Origin: Alcaligenes faecalis
Lineage (GTDB): Bacteria; Pseudomonadota; Gammaproteobacteria; Burkholderiales; Burkholderiaceae_B
NCBI RefSeq assembly: GCF_009497775.1
Contig: NZ_CP031012.1
Span: 310,001 to 374,000 of the forward strand
Length of the DNA stretch: 64,000 nt
Reading direction: 5' to 3'
Made by a program: the position numbers and the translations under genes
Part shown: positions 25,460-34,113 of the stretch, in pieces
How the letters are laid out: each line of letters starts with the position of its first letter
Position numbering within the stretch: the stretch's first letter is position 1
The notes under the pieces: model-generated
The model's database searches: none
What the model saw: only the letters and a program-made list of their open reading frames with translations
Told to the model about the DNA's origin: nothing

Positions 25460-26176
25460 TCAAAGTCCCAAATGGCGTTGCAAAAGGGCCGCGTCCTGGC
25501 GAAGCTGTTCGGCAGGGCCGTCGTAAACCAGCTGACCATTGCCTAATAACAAGGCGCGATCGGCCAGTTGCAGGGCCAGACTCAAATTCTGTTCGGCAAT
25601 CAGCACGGTAATGCCTTGCTCGTTCAGTGTTTGCAGTTGCGGCAGCAAGGTGTCCTGAATCGTCATGGGAGCCAGGCCTTCGCTGGGCTCGTCCAGAACA
25701 ATAATGGAGGACTGCGTCAGCAGCGCACGGGCCAGTGCCAGCAATTGTCGTTCGCCACCACTCAAGGCCGAGCAGGAGGATTGACGGCGCTCGTACAGAC
25801 GCGGCATGGCCTCGTAGATGCTGCTCAGCGTCCAGCGATCATCGGAGCGTGGACGTCGCGCCAGCCCGGCCAAACGCAGGCTTTCCTGCACGGTCAGCGT
25901 CGGGAAGCGTCCCCGGCCTTGCGGCACCAAAGCCATGCCCAGCAGGGCGATTTTGTGCGTGGGCCAACCTGCAATGTTTTTCCCGTGCACATTGATTTGT
26001 CCGCTCCATTGCGGGCCCATATTGAACAGGCAATGCAGCAGGCTGGTTTTGCCGGCACCGTTGCGGCCCAGCAGGGCTACGCTTTGTCCGGCGGGAATAT
26101 CCAGCGAAATTTCTTGCAGAATGTCGGCACGGTCGTAGCGTGCATGCAGGCCCGAGATGTTCAGCGCTGTGCTCAT
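25460..26176 (-). CDS. Liv-type ABC transporter ATPase (LivF-like)
   Basis: A 238-residue ATPase of the branched-chain amino acid (HAAT) transporter class. Seen: Walker A GRNGAGKTS, Q-loop region LVPQGRGRFPTLTVQESL typical of LivF, signature LSGGERQLLALARALL, Walker B IIVLDEPSEGLAP and a switch His replaced by Gln-containing LIAEQNLSLAL, as usual in LivF. It starts inside the LivG-like stop (ATGA overlap) and ends one base before the PPTase start. The unit belongs to a five-gene transporter whose substrate is not known. Confidence 0.92.
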   Translation of the reverse strand: MSTALNISGLHARYDRADILQEISLDIPAGQSVALLGRNGAGKTSLLHCLFNMGPQWSGQINVHGKNIAGWPTHKIALLGMALVPQGRGRFPTLTVQESLRLAGLARRPRSDDRWTLSSIYEAMPRLYERRQSSCSALSGGERQLLALARALLTQSSIIVLDEPSEGLAPMTIQDTLLPQLQTLNEQGITVLIAEQNLSLALQLADRALLLGNGQLVYDGPAEQLRQDAALLQRHLGL

Positions 26177-26931
26177 GCTGCCTCCAAAGCCAGTTCACCC
26201 AGATAGGCCTGACGCGCGCCTTCGTGCTGACGCACAGCGTCCGGAGTGTCGCAGGTCAGCAAGGTGCCGGACGACAACACGGCGATCCGGTCACATTCCT
26301 GGAAAACAATATCAATGTCATGGCTGATCAGCAGCACGGCGCATTGGCCGCGCATGGCATGGACCAGCGCCATGACTTCACGCGATTCGGACTCGGACAG
26401 ACCCGCGGTAGGCTCATCCAGCAAGAGCACGCGGGGTTGCTGCGCCAGGGCAATCAGCAAATCCAGAATGCGTTGCTCGCCATAGGACAGGGAGCGGGCC
26501 AGCAAATGGCCTCGACCAGCCAGGGCACTGTGTTCCAGCAAGGCTTCGGCAGCTTTCTGGCTGGCGGCGCGGGCGTCCTTGCGGCCCCACCAGTGGTAGG
26601 CGCAATCTTTTTTGATGCGCACGGCCAGGGCCAGGTTTTGCAGCAGGGTCAGTTCGGGGAAAATGCGGCTGGTTTGAAAGCTGCGCACCATGCCTTGCTT
26701 GGCGCGTTCAATCGGGCCCAGACTGCGCAGGTCCTTGCCTTCCAGAAACACCTGGCCGCTGGAAGGCGTGGCCAAACCGCTGATGATATTGAACAGCGTG
26801 GTTTTGCCTGCGCCATTGGGGCCAATCAGCCCCAGGGTTTCGCCCGCCCGCAGCTCCAGGCTGACGTCCGTCAGAATGTCCAGACCGCCCACATGCAAGG
26901 CCAGTTCGCGCGTGCTTAATAAAACGCTCAT
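26173..26931 (-). CDS. Liv-type ABC transporter ATPase (LivG-like)
   Basis: A 252-residue ATPase pairing with the LivF-like one. Seen: Walker A GPNGAGKTT, the LivG feature VRSFQTSRIFPELTLLQNL, signature LSYGEQRILDLLIAL (LSYGE variant), Walker B VLLLDEPTAGLSESE and switch ISHDIDIVF. The true start is ATG at 26931, overlapping the permease stop as ATGA; the frame remains open upstream inside the permease gene but does not look coding there. Both ends overlap neighbours, indicating tight translational coupling. Confidence 0.92.
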   Translation of the reverse strand: MSVLLSTRELALHVGGLDILTDVSLELRAGETLGLIGPNGAGKTTLFNIISGLATPSSGQVFLEGKDLRSLGPIERAKQGMVRSFQTSRIFPELTLLQNLALAVRIKKDCAYHWWGRKDARAASQKAAEALLEHSALAGRGHLLARSLSYGEQRILDLLIALAQQPRVLLLDEPTAGLSESESREVMALVHAMRGQCAVLLISHDIDIVFQECDRIAVLSSGTLLTCDTPDAVRQHEGARQAYLGELALEAA

Positions 26932-27866
26932 GCAGACCTCTTGCGTCGTTCTGCCAGACCGTTGGGCATGAACAGAACCGTCAGCACAAAGATCAAACCT
27001 ACCAGCAACTGCCAACGATCCGTGTAGGAGCTCAGGTAGGTCTGGGCAAACAGGTAGAAGGTGGCACCGATGAATGCGCCTCGCCAGGTGCGTATGCCAC
27101 CGATCACGCCCATGATGATGAGTGTGGCCGAGAAGCTCCAATGCACTTGCTGCGGGCTGACGTACTGATTCGCAAAGGGATACAGGCCGCCAGCCGCACC
27201 CGCTACCGCACCTGCAATCATGAAGGTGTAAAGGCGGATGCGCCATGCCTGATAACCCAGGGCAGCCATGCGCAAGGGCTGGTCACGCAGGCCGGTCAAG
27301 GCCAGCCCGATTGGGGCACGGCTGAAGGAGCGCAGCAGCAACCAGCAGATCACTGCCAGCACCAGGGCCAGAATCATCAGGGTGTAGGGGGCGCTCAGGG
27401 GCAGATCGCCCAGGCTCAGACGCGGGAAGCCGCGCAGGCCATCGGCACCGCCGGTGACATCACGCCAGCGAAACGCCACTTCCCAGATCAATTGACCGGC
27501 GACCAGCGTCGCCACCATGAAGAACAGTTCCGAACTGCGCAGGCTGATCAGCGCCATCAAAACGGACAGCAGGGTGCCCGCCACCATGCCCACCAGCAGC
27601 ATCAGCGGCAGGGACGCGCCCCAATACTGGCTGCTGACAGCGGTGGCATAGGCGGCAAAGCCAAAGACGGCACCGTGGCCCAGGGAGACCAGACCGCCGT
27701 AACCAATCAAGAGGTTGATGCTAAGGACAGCGCAACCAATCAGCAGGGCTTCGGTGCCAAAGCGCCACAAGAAGGCGTCGCCCCAGAAATAGCTGCTGAG
27801 CAAGACCAGACAGGCCAGAGCGGGCCAAAGTCCAGTGCGCAGCAGGCAGGTGTTGAGCTTGTTCAT
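26928..27866 (-). CDS. Liv-type ABC transporter permease (LivM-like)
   Basis: A 312-residue membrane protein with about 10 hydrophobic segments. Seen: the LivM core LSINLLIGYGGLVSLGHGAVFGFAAY and the terminal RRLLTG-like loop region FSRAPIGLALTGLRDQPLRMAALGYQAWRIRLYTFMIAGA conserved in HAAT permeases, ending in MPNGLAERRKR. The ATG follows the LivH-like stop without a gap. No substrate can be inferred from the permease itself. Confidence 0.92.
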   Translation of the reverse strand: MNKLNTCLLRTGLWPALACLVLLSSYFWGDAFLWRFGTEALLIGCAVLSINLLIGYGGLVSLGHGAVFGFAAYATAVSSQYWGASLPLMLLVGMVAGTLLSVLMALISLRSSELFFMVATLVAGQLIWEVAFRWRDVTGGADGLRGFPRLSLGDLPLSAPYTLMILALVLAVICWLLLRSFSRAPIGLALTGLRDQPLRMAALGYQAWRIRLYTFMIAGAVAGAAGGLYPFANQYVSPQQVHWSFSATLIIMGVIGGIRTWRGAFIGATFYLFAQTYLSSYTDRWQLLVGLIFVLTVLFMPNGLAERRKRSA

Positions 27867-28748
27867 TTAAACCTGACGCGTAGCGGATTTGCTCAGACCA
27901 TTGGGCCAGCAAAGAAGAAGCCCCAGCATGACGGCTAGGGTGGCAGCATTGGCAAAGGCCGGGACCCAGACGCGGGCAAAGGTGGTGACGAAACCCAGAA
28001 TCAGTGCGCACAGCAAGGTGCCGCGTACCGAGTTCAAGCCGCCAATGACCACCACCAGCAAGGCCAGCAAGAGAATTTCTTCATCCAGACCAGGGTAGAC
28101 CGACAGCATCCCTGCGCCCAAGGCACCGCCCAAACCGGCCAAACCGGCGGCCAGTGCCATGCCGATGGCAAACAGGCGACGCGAGTTCAAGCCCAGGGTT
28201 TCAACAATCTGGGCGTCCTGTACGCAAGCGCGAATGGCTGCGCCCCACAGGGTGCGATCCAGCAGGAACCAGAACAGCAAGGCCAGCGTCAGGCCGGTGA
28301 CGATCAGGAATAGGCGATAGGTGGGGAAGGGCAGGCCCATGATCCACACCCCGCCACGCAGCACTTGCGGCAGCATGGGCGAGAGCGTGTCGGCGCTGAA
28401 ACCCCAGCGCATCAAGTCCGCCAGAATCACGGACAGGCCGTAGGTCAGCAGCACCTGCATCAAGTGGGTACGCTGGTAGAACTGGCGAAAGGGGAAGCGG
28501 TCCAGCAACAGGCCCATCAGCCCGCACAGCGCAAAAGCGGCGGGGAAGGCCAGCCACCAGGGCGCGCCGGATGCCAGCCACTGGACGCTGATATAGCCGC
28601 CCAAGAGGAAAAAAGAGCCGTGTGTCAGGTTGATGAAGTTCATCAGGCTGAGCACTAAAGACAGCCCCAGCCCTGCCAACATCAGCAGGGCTGAGAATGA
28701 CAGGGCATTGAGGATTTGAAGCAGGAAATAAGACAAGGTGGAGCTCAA
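27867..28748 (-). CDS. Liv-type ABC transporter permease (LivH-like)
   Basis: A 293-residue membrane protein with about eight hydrophobic segments. Seen: the LivH signature LSLVLSLMNFINLTHGSFFLLGGYI and AIRACVQDAQIVETLGLNSRRLFAIGMALAAGLAGLGGAL, plus VVVIGGLNSVRGTLLCALILG. Its start overlaps the stop of the binding-protein gene by four bases. It is the second gene of the operon that continues into siderophore biosynthesis. Confidence 0.92.
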   Translation of the reverse strand: MSSTLSYFLLQILNALSFSALLMLAGLGLSLVLSLMNFINLTHGSFFLLGGYISVQWLASGAPWWLAFPAAFALCGLMGLLLDRFPFRQFYQRTHLMQVLLTYGLSVILADLMRWGFSADTLSPMLPQVLRGGVWIMGLPFPTYRLFLIVTGLTLALLFWFLLDRTLWGAAIRACVQDAQIVETLGLNSRRLFAIGMALAAGLAGLGGALGAGMLSVYPGLDEEILLLALLVVVIGGLNSVRGTLLCALILGFVTTFARVWVPAFANAATLAVMLGLLLCWPNGLSKSATRQV

Positions 28749-29992
28749 GAACGCGGGCCGGGGTCCTGGATGCGCTGGTAAGTGTGAACCACGGTGTTAA
28801 AGGGGCGACCTTGCGCGTCTTTTTCCACCCGGTTGACGTAAATATCCAGAATGGACTGGTTATTGCGCGGGTCAAAAGCCATGGGGCCAAAGGCGGTATT
28901 GATGGGCTTGTCCAGCAGGGCTTGCTTGAAGGCGGCCTTATTGGACAGATCGCCCTTGACCGCATCCAGACCGGCCTTGATGACCTGGCCGGTTACGTAA
29001 CCGGAGGTGCTGGCCTCGCCGGGCAAACGGCCACGGCTGGCCTGGTAAGCAGCCACAAAGTCCTGGGCAGCCGGAGCGCCGGGCGATTGGTGGAAGGTGC
29101 TGACGCCACCCAAAGCGGCTTCGCCCACAGCGGTAATCACGTCTTCCTGATCGAACAGGGCGCCGGGGCCCACGATCTGGATCTTGCCGTGCAACTGGTA
29201 GTCCTGCATTTGCTGGTGGAAACGAACGGCGTCGGCACCGGCCAGGAAGGTGTAAACAAACTTGGGATTGCTGGCAGCCAGATTCATCAGGATAGGCGCG
29301 AAGTCGGGCGTACCCAAGGGTGTCCAGATGCGCTCGCCCAGCGTGCCGCCTTGTTCCTGATAGGTTTTGGCGAAGTCGTCAATGTATTCGCGGCCTGCGG
29401 TGTAGTCCGAACCCAGCGTGATACCGCCGGATTTTTCGATGTGCTCGAAAGTCCACAAAGCGCCAGTGTGGCCCAACATCCAGCTGGTTTTGGTGGGGCG
29501 GAACACGTAGGGGCTGGCGGCTTCACGGGCCAGACCATTGGCAGCGGCGTTGGAAATGAAGGTGGGCAGTTGCGCATCGTGCACGATGTCACGGATGGCC
29601 AGCGCGATATTGGCGCTGATGACTCCGCCCAGTACGTCGATCTTGTCGCGCTCGATCAGCTTGCGCACTTTACGGATGGCTTCGTCCGGTTTGCCGTGGT
29701 CGTCTTCTACCAGCAACTGAACCTTGCGCCCGCCCATTTCGTAATTGCACTGTTGCAGCATCAACTCCAGACCGGCGCGCATGCTTTCGCCCAGAGAGGC
29801 GAAGGGGCCGGACAAGGAAGTCAGCAGGGCAATTTTCAGGGGACCGTCTTGGGCGCGAAGCAGGCGGGGGACGCCAAATAGCAAAGGGCTGGCCGCAGCG
29901 GCCAGCAAGAGCTGGCGACGTCCAGCGCGAGTAGGAGAGAGAGTCACGAGATCTGATTTCCGTAAGAGAACCAAGCGTACCTGGCAAGACAT
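28745..29992 (-). CDS. Liv-type periplasmic binding protein (LivK/HAAT-like)
   Basis: A 415-residue periplasmic-binding-protein type I domain: LKIALLTSLSGPFASLGESMRAGLELML, VEDDHGKPDEAIRKVRKLI, DVLGGVISANIALAI, FRPTKTSWM, and GSDYTAGREYIDDF. The N-terminus carries RAGRRQLLLAAAASPLLFG, a Tat-like signal; a GTG at 29947 just before it is an alternative start. As first gene after a Fur-box-like site it leads the whole run. HAAT binding proteins take amino acids, amides, urea or aromatic acids, so a DHB- or DHB-serine-like ligand is possible but unproven. Confidence 0.9.
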   Translation of the reverse strand: MSCQVRLVLLRKSDLVTLSPTRAGRRQLLLAAAASPLLFGVPRLLRAQDGPLKIALLTSLSGPFASLGESMRAGLELMLQQCNYEMGGRKVQLLVEDDHGKPDEAIRKVRKLIERDKIDVLGGVISANIALAIRDIVHDAQLPTFISNAAANGLAREAASPYVFRPTKTSWMLGHTGALWTFEHIEKSGGITLGSDYTAGREYIDDFAKTYQEQGGTLGERIWTPLGTPDFAPILMNLAASNPKFVYTFLAGADAVRFHQQMQDYQLHGKIQIVGPGALFDQEDVITAVGEAALGGVSTFHQSPGAPAAQDFVAAYQASRGRLPGEASTSGYVTGQVIKAGLDAVKGDLSNKAAFKQALLDKPINTAFGPMAFDPRNNQSILDIYVNRVEKDAQGRPFNTVVHTYQRIQDPGPRS

Positions 29993-30012
29993 CTCAGGTC
30001 GCTGCGCTACTA

Positions 30013-30031
30013 CTAAATGTTAATCATTATC
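30013..30031 (-). promoter_or_regulatory. Fur box upstream of transporter-siderophore operon
   Basis: Read on the minus strand, GATAATGATTAACATTTAG matches 14 of 19 positions of the Fur consensus by eye, including an unbroken GATAATGAT half. It lies 21 bases upstream of the binding-protein ATG and is the best iron-box match in the window. It would place the Liv-type transporter, and by readthrough the catecholate genes, under iron repression. Confidence 0.72.
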
Positions 30032-30199
30032 ATTTTATGGTCTTTCCTGTCGTAAATAAAGGCTCATCGCCCTTGAATGTCCATTTCAAGCCTGGACGAT
30101 CAGGGGCAACAGGCCCCGATGTGGGGCGGATTCAGGGGTGACAGGCGAGTGAAAGCGGCCAAGGGGACGCTTTACAGGAAAGACGGCAGGGCGTGACGC

Positions 30200-30661
30200 T
30201 TAGCGGGCATCCCCATTGATATTGGCGCGAATGCGGTTCAGAAACTGACGCAGCTGGGTCAGCTCTTCAGCCGAAAAGCCCTGAATGGCACGGTGATGGA
30301 TGTCCAGAGCGGCGGGCAGGACGCGCAGAAAGTGCTGGCGACCTTGTTCATGCAGATGGATCAGCACACGGCGTTGGTCCAGCGGATCGGGCTGGCGGGA
30401 CAGGTGGCCCGCATTTTCCATTACCACCAGGGCGCGCGACAAGGTGGTTTGATCCACGTCCGTATATTGCGCCAGGGTGCTGACGCCCAGGCCATCGGTT
30501 TCGTTCAGAAAAGCCAGTACGCGCCAATGCAGCAGGGTCAGTTCATGGCTGCGCAGCAAGGTTTGAAAGTCAGCATTTAAGGCCGAGGTGCTGCGATTGA
30601 GCAGATAGGGAATAAACGTATCGTGCCCGGTATAGGCGTCGGTCAGAGGACGGCTGGCCAT
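30200..30661 (-). CDS. MarR-family transcriptional regulator
   Basis: A 153-residue winged-helix repressor type protein. Seen: helix LTLLHWRVLAFLNE, recognition region LAQYTDVDQTTLSRALVVMENAGHLSRQ and wing DPLDQRRVLIHLHEQG, all in MarR order. It lies upstream of the iron operon and downstream of the Ssu/Tau-type operon on the same strand, isolated by a terminator at 30686-30729. Which neighbour it regulates is unclear; MarR proteins usually sense aromatic or other small acids. Confidence 0.9.
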   Translation of the reverse strand: MASRPLTDAYTGHDTFIPYLLNRSTSALNADFQTLLRSHELTLLHWRVLAFLNETDGLGVSTLAQYTDVDQTTLSRALVVMENAGHLSRQPDPLDQRRVLIHLHEQGRQHFLRVLPAALDIHHRAIQGFSAEELTQLRQFLNRIRANINGDAR

Positions 30662-30685
30662 AGTGAAGCGGCTTCCTTGATGCAG

Positions 30686-30729
30686 AAAAAAAAGCAGGCT
30701 ACTCGTTCAGAGTGATTGAGTGAGCCTGC
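30686..30729 (-). terminator. terminator of the Ssu/Tau-type operon
   Basis: On the minus strand GCAGGCT (30729-30723) pairs with AGCCTGC (30700-30694), with inner ACTC/GAGT pairing, followed by eight T (30693-30686). It ends the operon that finishes at 30779. Confidence 0.88.
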
Positions 30730-30733
30730 GAAA

Positions 30734-30761
30734 GCCCGGTCAGCGCTGCCATTGACCGGGC
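30734..30761. other. second hairpin in the same gap
   Basis: GCCCGGTCA and TGACCGGGC form a perfect 9-bp stem with a 10-base loop, directly before the terminator at 30686-30729. It lacks its own T-run and may stabilise the transcript end. Confidence 0.6.
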
Positions 30762-30778
30762 AAGTGGTTGGTTCAGTC

Positions 30779-31591
30779 TCAGTTCGTATGATCCACTTTG
30801 CGCTGCAAAGCGGCAATCGTCAGGTTCAGTGCGAAGCCCAGCACACAGATCCAGACCAAGGGTACAAACATATCAATCGTGCGGTAGCTGCGTGCGGCGG
30901 CGGTCAGCATATGGCCCAGACCGTCGGTGGAGGCAATCATCTCGGCCAGAAAAACCACCACGCAGGCAATCACGCCGGCCACCCGGACACCGGCCAGCAC
31001 GGTCGGGCTGATGGCGGGCAAAATGATTTTCCACAGGCAGGCACTGCGGGATGTGCCCGCGGCACGTGCCGACCAGATCAGCTTGCGGTCCACGGTTTGC
31101 GCCGCCACCCAGCTGGCCATCAGCACAGGGAAAATCGCGTCTGAAACCACCAGGGCGATTTTCGATGAGCTTTCAAACCCCATGATCAGGATCAGTGCCG
31201 GGTAAAGGGCGATCTTGGGGATAGGGGCCAGCAGGCGGATCAGGGCATCCAGCAGAAACGAGCTCCAGCGCGTCAGCTGTGCAATCAGCGCCAGGGCGAC
31301 ACCGGCCACACAGGCAATCAGCAAACCGCTTAGCAGGCGGTAGACCGTAATGCCCAGGTTCTGCCAGAAGTCCGCCTGACCGGCCAGTTCCAGTACACGC
31401 ATCAAAATGGAAGAGGGGGCCGGCAGCAACTGCGGGCTGACCCAGCCCGAGCGGGTGCATAGCTCCCAGACAATCAGCATCAGGGCCGGACTGATGCACA
31501 AAGACAGTCCCGACAAATCCCGGCGTTTGGCCGGGCGGGTTTGAGTAGAACGCATAGCTTGTCCCGGTGAGGCTAAGGTTTTGGTGGTCAT
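30779..31591 (-). CDS. Ssu/Tau-type ABC transporter permease (second)
   Basis: A 270-residue inner-membrane permease with about six hydrophobic segments and the BPD_transp_1 EAA-like loop SARAAGTSRSACLWKIILPAISPTVLAGVRVAGVIACVVVF. The N-terminal 30 residues are hydrophilic and basic. It lies four bases after the first permease and is the last gene of the run. Together they probably form a heterodimeric channel, whereas SsuC and TauC usually act as homodimers. Confidence 0.88.
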   Translation of the reverse strand: MTTKTLASPGQAMRSTQTRPAKRRDLSGLSLCISPALMLIVWELCTRSGWVSPQLLPAPSSILMRVLELAGQADFWQNLGITVYRLLSGLLIACVAGVALALIAQLTRWSSFLLDALIRLLAPIPKIALYPALILIMGFESSSKIALVVSDAIFPVLMASWVAAQTVDRKLIWSARAAGTSRSACLWKIILPAISPTVLAGVRVAGVIACVVVFLAEMIASTDGLGHMLTAAARSYRTIDMFVPLVWICVLGFALNLTIAALQRKVDHTN

Positions 31592-31595
31592 AGCG

Positions 31596-32381
31596 TCATC
31601 CTTTGTCCATCAGGCTCTGGGTAGAGTCATGCCAGTGCGTGCAGCGTTTGCGGACAAACTCGAACAGCGCATCGCAGGCAATGCCCAGCACGGCCAGCAG
31701 CATGATGACCGCGTACACCGTGGAGTACTGCGCCATATCCATGGAGGTGAACAGCAGATTGCCTATGCCTTCCTGACGCGCAATCATCTCGGAGGACACC
31801 ATCACGATCAGGGCCATGACCACCCCGACGCGGCAGCCAATCATGACTTCCGGCAAGGAGGCGGGCAGCACAATCTTGCCCAGACGGGCCAGTGGACCCA
31901 TGCCCATGGATTGGGCCACCCAGATCAGCTTGGGCTCGATACGGGTTGCGCCGTGATAGCTGTGATAGAGCAAAGGCAGGGACACGCCCAGCGCAATGAC
32001 CAGGATCTTGGAGAAATCTCCCAGACCGAACCACAGCATCAGGATCGGCATCAAGGCTGCTTTGGGCATGGGGTAGGCCAGGGCCACCAAGGGATAAAAG
32101 GCGGTATAGACCAAGCGACTGCGGCCCATGGCCAAACCCAGCGGCACGGCCACGACCAGCGCCAGGGCATAGCCTGCAAACATGCGGCCTACCGACTGCA
32201 GGATGGCCGACCAGGCCATCGGGTCGCTGATCAGGGCGGGCAGTTCGCCCAGGGCCGCCCAGGGGCTAGGGAAGGAATCCAGCCCCACCCAACGGGCCAG
32301 CCCCGCCCAGGCCAGCAGCACCAGAATGGCCGCCATGACCAAAGAGGCCCAGCGATTTTCATACCAGTGCTGTGGCGTCAT
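31596..32381 (-). CDS. Ssu/Tau-type ABC transporter permease (first)
   Basis: A 261-residue permease with six or so membrane segments. Seen: YPMPKAALMPILMLWFGLGDFSKILVIALGVSLPLLYHSYHG and the cytoplasmic EAA loop WVAQSMGMGPLARLGKIVLPASLPEVMIGCRVG. Its start overlaps the ATPase stop (ATGA). The transported compound is not deducible from this gene. Confidence 0.9.
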   Translation of the reverse strand: MTPQHWYENRWASLVMAAILVLLAWAGLARWVGLDSFPSPWAALGELPALISDPMAWSAILQSVGRMFAGYALALVVAVPLGLAMGRSRLVYTAFYPLVALAYPMPKAALMPILMLWFGLGDFSKILVIALGVSLPLLYHSYHGATRIEPKLIWVAQSMGMGPLARLGKIVLPASLPEVMIGCRVGVVMALIVMVSSEMIARQEGIGNLLFTSMDMAQYSTVYAVIMLLAVLGIACDALFEFVRKRCTHWHDSTQSLMDKG

Positions 32382-33142
32382 GGGTGGGCCTCCGCCATCA
32401 GGGATTGCTCCAGACGAATAATGGTTTCCTGGTAAACCGGATTGCGCAGCAGCTCGCTACGGACGCGGGGGCGGGGCAAGTCAATATCCACCACCTCCTT
32501 GATGCGGCCAGGCGAGCCAGTCATGACAATCACGGTATCGGACAGAAAGACCGCTTCGTCCACGCCGTGCGTCACAAAGACCACGGTATTGCGCAACTGC
32601 TCCCACAAGCTGAGCAGTTCCGTTTGCAGGGTGACGCGCGTATGGGCATCCAGCGCCCCGAAGGGCTCGTCCATCAGCAGGATGTCCGGCTCATAGGCCA
32701 GGGTGCGGGCAATGGCCGCGCGCTGACGCATGCCGCCGGACAGTTCACGCGGATAGAAGGCGGCGTAAGGCCCCAGCTTGACCTTGTCCAGCCATTCGCT
32801 GGCGCGTTGTTCGGCCTGGGCTTTAGGCATGCCTTGTTCGCGCATGCCGTAGGCCACGTTTCCCAGCACGGTTTTCCAGGGAAACAGGGCATATTCCTGA
32901 AACACCGGGCCCCGGTCTGGACCTGGGCCGGTAATGGGCTTGCCCTTGACGCGGATCTGGCCGCTGGAGCAGGACTCAAAGCCCCCTAACATATAGAGCA
33001 GGGTGCTTTTGCCGCAACCGCTGGGTCCCAGAATAGACACAAAGCGCCCTGCCGGAATGCTCAGGGCGATGTCTTGCAGGGCCGTATGGCTGCGGCCCTG
33101 CCGGGTGTTAAAGGTTTTACCGACACCATCCAGTTCAATCAT
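32378..33142 (-). CDS. Ssu/Tau-type ABC transporter ATPase
   Basis: A 254-residue ATPase of the nitrate/sulfonate/taurine class. Seen: Walker A GPSGCGKST, Q-loop VFQEYALFPWKTVLGNVAYGM, signature LSGGMRQRAAIARTLA, Walker B ILLMDEPFGALDAHTR and switch FVTHGVDEAVFLSDTVIVM. It overlaps both neighbours by four bases, so the importer genes are translationally coupled. Confidence 0.93.
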   Translation of the reverse strand: MIELDGVGKTFNTRQGRSHTALQDIALSIPAGRFVSILGPSGCGKSTLLYMLGGFESCSSGQIRVKGKPITGPGPDRGPVFQEYALFPWKTVLGNVAYGMREQGMPKAQAEQRASEWLDKVKLGPYAAFYPRELSGGMRQRAAIARTLAYEPDILLMDEPFGALDAHTRVTLQTELLSLWEQLRNTVVFVTHGVDEAVFLSDTVIVMTGSPGRIKEVVDIDLPRPRVRSELLRNPVYQETIIRLEQSLMAEAHP

Positions 33143-34113
33143 GGTGTTGCCTCACGTAAATCAGCCCGATAGAAGTCCTGCACGTTCAAGGCTTTTTTCA
33201 GGAAACCAGCCTTGTGATAGCGGTCGTAAGTGCCCTGGATGGACTCCAGATTGGGCTGCATGTCCGGGACGCGAGCAAAGTCCTTGTCCGTGAACAGGTA
33301 CTGGGCCAGCAGGTCTTTGGGTGCACGGGTAATTTGTGCCGTCACGTCCACGGCCAGCGATGGGTCTTTGCTAAGCATGCCCATGGCTGTCTTCAAATCT
33401 TGCACGTAGGCACGCACTACCTCGGGGTTGGCGTCGCTATAGGATTTGCTGCAAGCCTCGAAAATCTGCACCGAGGGGCTGGCCACTTCGGACAGGGAGA
33501 ACAGCTTGCGCAAGCCGCCTTTCTTTTCGTTCAGCAGGGCAAAGGGCTGGGCCATGGGGCCCGCATCAATGCGGCCACTGCGAATCGCGTCAGCCGCAGG
33601 TGGAAAGCCGGTTTCAACGATTTTCACGTCCTTGTCCGGGTCAATGCCGTTCTGGCGCAGCCACAGCAGCATGTCGAAGTACACGCCAGCCCCATAGGCG
33701 TTGGTGCCAATGACCTTGCCTTTCAGATCAGCCGCCGTCTTGATCGGGCTGTCTTCCTTCACCGCCCAGTAGACGGAGAAGTGATCATCATCCGAGTGCA
33801 CGTGCTGGGCCACGATATAGGCTTCCAGACCGCTTTCGATAGCGCCATTGGCCAGCGACATGGGGGCCATGGTAGAGCATTCCAGAACGCCAGCGCGCAT
33901 GGCTTGCACCATGGGCGAGGTGCCCTGGAACTGGGTCCACTGTATCTGGTATTTCTTGCCCAGTTGCGGGAACAGTTCGGGGCGCTTGGCCATCAGATAC
34001 TTGGCTTCCTCGCCCGGAATGGTCCAACCTACCCGTAGGGTGGGGACTTCCTGAGCCTGGCTCAGACCGTGACAGCTCATCAGGGCAAACAGCAACGCAG
34101 CAGTTTTTTTCAT
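33139..34113 (-). CDS. NMT1/SsuA-like periplasmic binding protein
   Basis: A 324-residue secreted binding protein: signal peptide with cleavage near SQAQEV, then LRVGWTIPGEEAKYLMAK, the substrate-loop TSPMVQAMRAGVLECSTMAPMSLANG, DLKGKVIGTNAYGAGVYFDMLLWLRQNG and ETGFPPAADAIRSGRIDAGPM. The fold fits NMT1/SsuA-type proteins that bind sulfonates, pyrimidine precursors or aromatic acids. It overlaps the dehydrogenase gene upstream by four bases, which links the imported compound to two dehydrogenases. Confidence 0.88.
   Translation of the reverse strand: MKKTAALLFALMSCHGLSQAQEVPTLRVGWTIPGEEAKYLMAKRPELFPQLGKKYQIQWTQFQGTSPMVQAMRAGVLECSTMAPMSLANGAIESGLEAYIVAQHVHSDDDHFSVYWAVKEDSPIKTAADLKGKVIGTNAYGAGVYFDMLLWLRQNGIDPDKDVKIVETGFPPAADAIRSGRIDAGPMAQPFALLNEKKGGLRKLFSLSEVASPSVQIFEACSKSYSDANPEVVRAYVQDLKTAMGMLSKDPSLAVDVTAQITRAPKDLLAQYLFTDKDFARVPDMQPNLESIQGTYDRYHKAGFLKKALNVQDFYRADLREATP

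Noticed and set aside
26932..27246. 105-residue N-terminal extension of the LivG-like ATPase
   Set aside because: It overlaps the LivM-like permease in another frame and reads as His/Arg/Cys-rich noise; the ATGA overlap start gives a normal-length ATPase.
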